From JAVBPA01 sp031549925 (GTDB lineage: Bacteria > Bacillota > Clostridia > Oscillospirales > CAG-272), in NCBI GenBank assembly GCA_031549925.1, contig JAVBPA010000061.1:1-16676 (forward strand): a stretch of DNA of 16,676 nucleotides, given 5' to 3'. Of this stretch, positions 14,575 to 16,676 are shown piece after piece (position 1 is the first letter of the stretch; every line of letters begins with the position of its first letter). Under the pieces are notes generated by a model. That model was not told the origin of the DNA. It saw only the letters and a list, made by a program, of their open reading frames with translations, and made no database searches. A program made the translations under genes and the position numbers.

Positions 14575-16320
14575 ATGATAGAAAAACAATTCGGTAAAAA
14601 CATTACTCTTCGGCGAAAACAAGCAGGTCTTACTCAGGATGAATTGGCTGCACTTCTGTATGTTTCATCTCAGGCAATTTCGAAATGGGAAAACGGACAT
14701 TCGCTCCCTGAAACGGCTTTACTTCCTGATATAGCAAAATCACTCGGTGTTACAATAGATGAGTTATTCAGTACTAATAATTTAATAATTCTTGAAGCAA
14801 TCTACGGCGACGGTATAGAAAGCTTTAATGTGACAAAAAAGCTTAGCAGATTAATAGAAAACGAATCAATTAATATACCTTTATCGGCAGCTCTCTTGGG
14901 ATATGGTACAAAAGATAACCGTGCTTCGTTCCTATTATTGAAATATCAGACCTTAAAAGGTATCTGTTATGCTGTATTGCGTGAAAATGAAAATTTAATA
15001 ATTTCATCCGATGATGTTTCCCCGATATCAAAACAAGACGACGGACTTCGAATTGTCGCAGGTTGTTACGGAAATAAAAAACATAATTACGATGTAATGC
15101 AAAAGCTTGAGCATTATAAATTGTTTAATTGGAATTCATTTGACGCAAACCACGAAATATTTCCTAGCAATCCGGCAAATGATGAAACAGAATATCTGAC
15201 TTTGGTTTATATAAATTCAAACGGACTCCGTATAACTTCATGCGCCGAAGAAGAAAATATTTTTTATAATGATAATAGAACAGAATTAATAAAGGGATCA
15301 AAAGCTAAGGAATTTTATATAAAAAATGCTCCTGTAATTCCCCCGTTCGGTTCCGGAATGGAATGTTCATGGGCGGCTGCTTTAACCAAGGCTTTGCAAA
15401 CCATGAATATTGATACCGATTATACTTCCGTTATGGGCGTTTCCGGTGCTTGTTACCGTTTGGCTTTTTGTTGGGATTTCAGTGCGGTTGACGGTCTTGT
15501 CGTATATGATTACGCAACTCCCGGATATTATGCTTACGGTTTTACTCCCGAAATGTATTGCCACATTGAAAAACCGGATCGTCCCTATCACCGCGAACGT
15601 ATAATAAAAGAAATACGTACAAATATGCCTGTGCTGGGTATAAATTTACGAATTGCTCCCGAGTGGGGGTTTATCTGCGGATATAAAAATGAAGGCGAAG
15701 AATTTTTTTGCCGTACGAAATTTGATATTGAAAACACCGATTATTTAAATAAAACATATTCAAACGAATATAAAACTGTCGACAACTGGCCTTTTCTGTT
15801 ATGCTATTTTACAAAAAAGCAAAATCCTCCATCTTTTCATGAAAATTTAATAGCGTCGCTTAATATTTTCGTTGATTGTGCCGTAAAGTCAAACGAGGGC
15901 GGTTATGCGATGGGATTTAACGCTTATGAAGTTTGGATATCCGATTTGAAAGATAATAATTTCTATGAAAATTGTAATAACGAACAATTTACACGCAGAT
16001 TTATGGTAGACCAATTTTGTATGCTCGCATTGTTTGATGCACGCACTTCGGCAAGTGAATATCTTTGCGGAGCTGCTCTATTATTAAATGACGAAAAATT
16101 ACAAAAAATTGCAGATATTTTCACTGATATAGCAAAAATAGCGTCCGTTATACACAAAATGCTGGACAGCGGAATTGAACTGGGAGGAGAACAATGCAGA
16201 GCTTTTTGGACAATTGAAAAACGCATAAAACAAGCGGAATTATTGAGTGAAATGATGAATTTAGAAAAACAAGCATATGAATTGGCAGAAGATTATATAA
16301 AATCAAAAAACAAAACGTAA
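14575..16320 (+). CDS. XRE-type HTH fused to two DUF3395-like repeats and a papain/BtrH-like region
   Basis: A 581-residue protein. Residues 1-65 are a classic XRE/Cro helix-turn-helix (LRRKQAGLTQDELAALL, VSSQAISKWENG, LGVTIDELF). Two repeats follow (about 70-143 and 154-230), each with A-x-YG, (F/Y)-(N/D)-V-x-x-KL, a L-x-x-x-Y strand and a final Gly-containing strand. Both resemble the DNAJC11 C-terminal domain (DUF3395), which I recognise from its YG...DVT...L...Y pattern. The C-terminal region (about 245-575) contains GMECSWAAALTKAL (Cys264), MGVSGACYRL and EWGFICGYKNEGEEF, reminiscent of BtrH_N or C39-like papain-fold domains; a complete catalytic triad is not obvious. No membrane segment or signal peptide. 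AAAGGAG is 7 bases before ATG 14575. I do not know its function; a ligand-sensing repressor is one possibility. Confidence 0.75.
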   Translation: MIEKQFGKNITLRRKQAGLTQDELAALLYVSSQAISKWENGHSLPETALLPDIAKSLGVTIDELFSTNNLIILEAIYGDGIESFNVTKKLSRLIENESINIPLSAALLGYGTKDNRASFLLLKYQTLKGICYAVLRENENLIISSDDVSPISKQDDGLRIVAGCYGNKKHNYDVMQKLEHYKLFNWNSFDANHEIFPSNPANDETEYLTLVYINSNGLRITSCAEEENIFYNDNRTELIKGSKAKEFYIKNAPVIPPFGSGMECSWAAALTKALQTMNIDTDYTSVMGVSGACYRLAFCWDFSAVDGLVVYDYATPGYYAYGFTPEMYCHIEKPDRPYHRERIIKEIRTNMPVLGINLRIAPEWGFICGYKNEGEEFFCRTKFDIENTDYLNKTYSNEYKTVDNWPFLLCYFTKKQNPPSFHENLIASLNIFVDCAVKSNEGGYAMGFNAYEVWISDLKDNNFYENCNNEQFTRRFMVDQFCMLALFDARTSASEYLCGAALLLNDEKLQKIADIFTDIAKIASVIHKMLDSGIELGGEQCRAFWTIEKRIKQAELLSEMMNLEKQAYELAEDYIKSKNKT

Positions 16321-16428
16321 AAAATTAAATCTCGAATTATAAAAATTTTAAAATTAATCCAAAATATGAAGATAAAGATTTTTATAAATTCAAAATAATA
16401 AATTTCGTATTAATTATATATGATAGAT

Positions 16429-16676
16429 TGTAAAATGAAAAGCGCCAAGTAAAAATAAAAGTAGCTCAAAATGAAAACGTCGTGTAAACTGTAATTGAAG
16501 AGAAAACATTCAAACGGAGAAAACAAAATGATCCAACATCATATTACCACATTTGAACGCGGAAGTATACAAGAATTAAAAAATTTAGGATATACAAACA
16601 GAGAAATCGCAAAAAAAATGAAAAGGCATCATTCCAGCATCGACAGAGAACTAAAACGCAACAGCAACGAAAGAGT
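16429..16676 (+). mobile_element. Left part of an IS30-family insertion sequence (cut by window edge)
   Basis: The transposase start at 16528 is preceded by about 100 bases whose base make-up and repeats differ from the AT-rich gap before it. Two similar words, AAAATGAAAAGCG (16432-16444) and AAAATGAAAACG (16468-16479), lie 36 bases apart and may be transposase-binding sites. The exact left end is unknown; I place it near 16429 only as an estimate. The right end is outside the window. Positions 16321-16428 hold nothing recognisable. Confidence 0.6.
16528..16676 (+). CDS. IS30-family transposase, N-terminal fragment (runs off right edge)
   Basis: The first 49 codons of an IS30-type DDE transposase. 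The visible part is the DNA-binding helix-turn-helix: HHITTFERGSIQEL, GYTNREIAKKM, then HHSSIDRELKRN, matching the family pattern (ER-x-x-I, S-x-REIA, S-x-I-x-REL-x-RN). The ribosome site CGGAGA (16514-16519) is 8 bases before ATG 16528. The catalytic part lies beyond the window, so intactness cannot be judged. Confidence 0.88.
   Translation, partial: MIQHHITTFERGSIQELKNLGYTNREIAKKMKRHHSSIDRELKRNSNER

Noticed and set aside
1..16676. CRISPR array or defence island
   Set aside because: No regularly spaced direct repeats and no cas, toxin-antitoxin or restriction genes recognised.

Overview
The window is AT-rich DNA, most likely from a Gram-positive anaerobe of the Clostridia (Bacillota), possibly an uncultured gut or rumen lineage. 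This is inferred from strong AGGAGG-type ribosome sites, a tRNA with an encoded CCA end, two Gram-positive-style lipoproteins, and clostridial-looking versions of RarA, the zinc ABC operon and IS30. Family calls come from reading motifs; no database search was possible.

Layout. (1) Positions 1-381, minus strand: the 5' part of a RarA/MgsA-like AAA+ ATPase running off the left edge. (2) 562-1467: a divergent AraC-type helix-turn-helix regulator fused in frame to a degenerate GGDEF domain, with a perfect internal ribosome site that could make the GGDEF part alone. (3) 1511-1703: a compact tRNA-Ser(GCU) unit with promoter, tRNA and terminator. (4) 1820-5464: a large membrane hybrid sensor kinase (ectodomain, HAMP, PAS, HisKA, HATPase, two receiver domains) followed by a terminator. 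(5) A 552-base AT-rich non-coding gap. (6) 6017-10830: an apparent operon of a receiver-HD-GYP c-di-GMP phosphodiesterase, a FIST sensor protein and a soluble hybrid kinase ending in an HPt domain. (7) 10879-14396: a zinc-uptake locus: a small His/Cys membrane protein, a long hairpin, then znuA-znuC-znuB and a DUF1980-like lipoprotein, tightly packed or overlapping. (8) 14575-16320: an unusual XRE-type regulator carrying two repeats that resemble the DNAJC11 C-terminal domain (DUF3395) and a papain/BtrH-like C-terminal region. (9) 16528 to the end: the start of an IS30-family transposase.

How the genes may work together. Regions 2, 4 and 6 look like a cyclic-di-GMP and phosphorelay locus. The FIST protein probably binds a small ligand in the cytoplasm and signals to the soluble kinase. 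The kinase's HPt domain could phosphorylate the receiver of the HD-GYP enzyme and so change c-di-GMP hydrolysis. The membrane kinase is a close paralogue that lacks an HPt and may use the soluble kinase's HPt. Region 7 is a separate zinc-import module with two poorly described accessory proteins. The least explained single gene is the XRE fusion in region 8.
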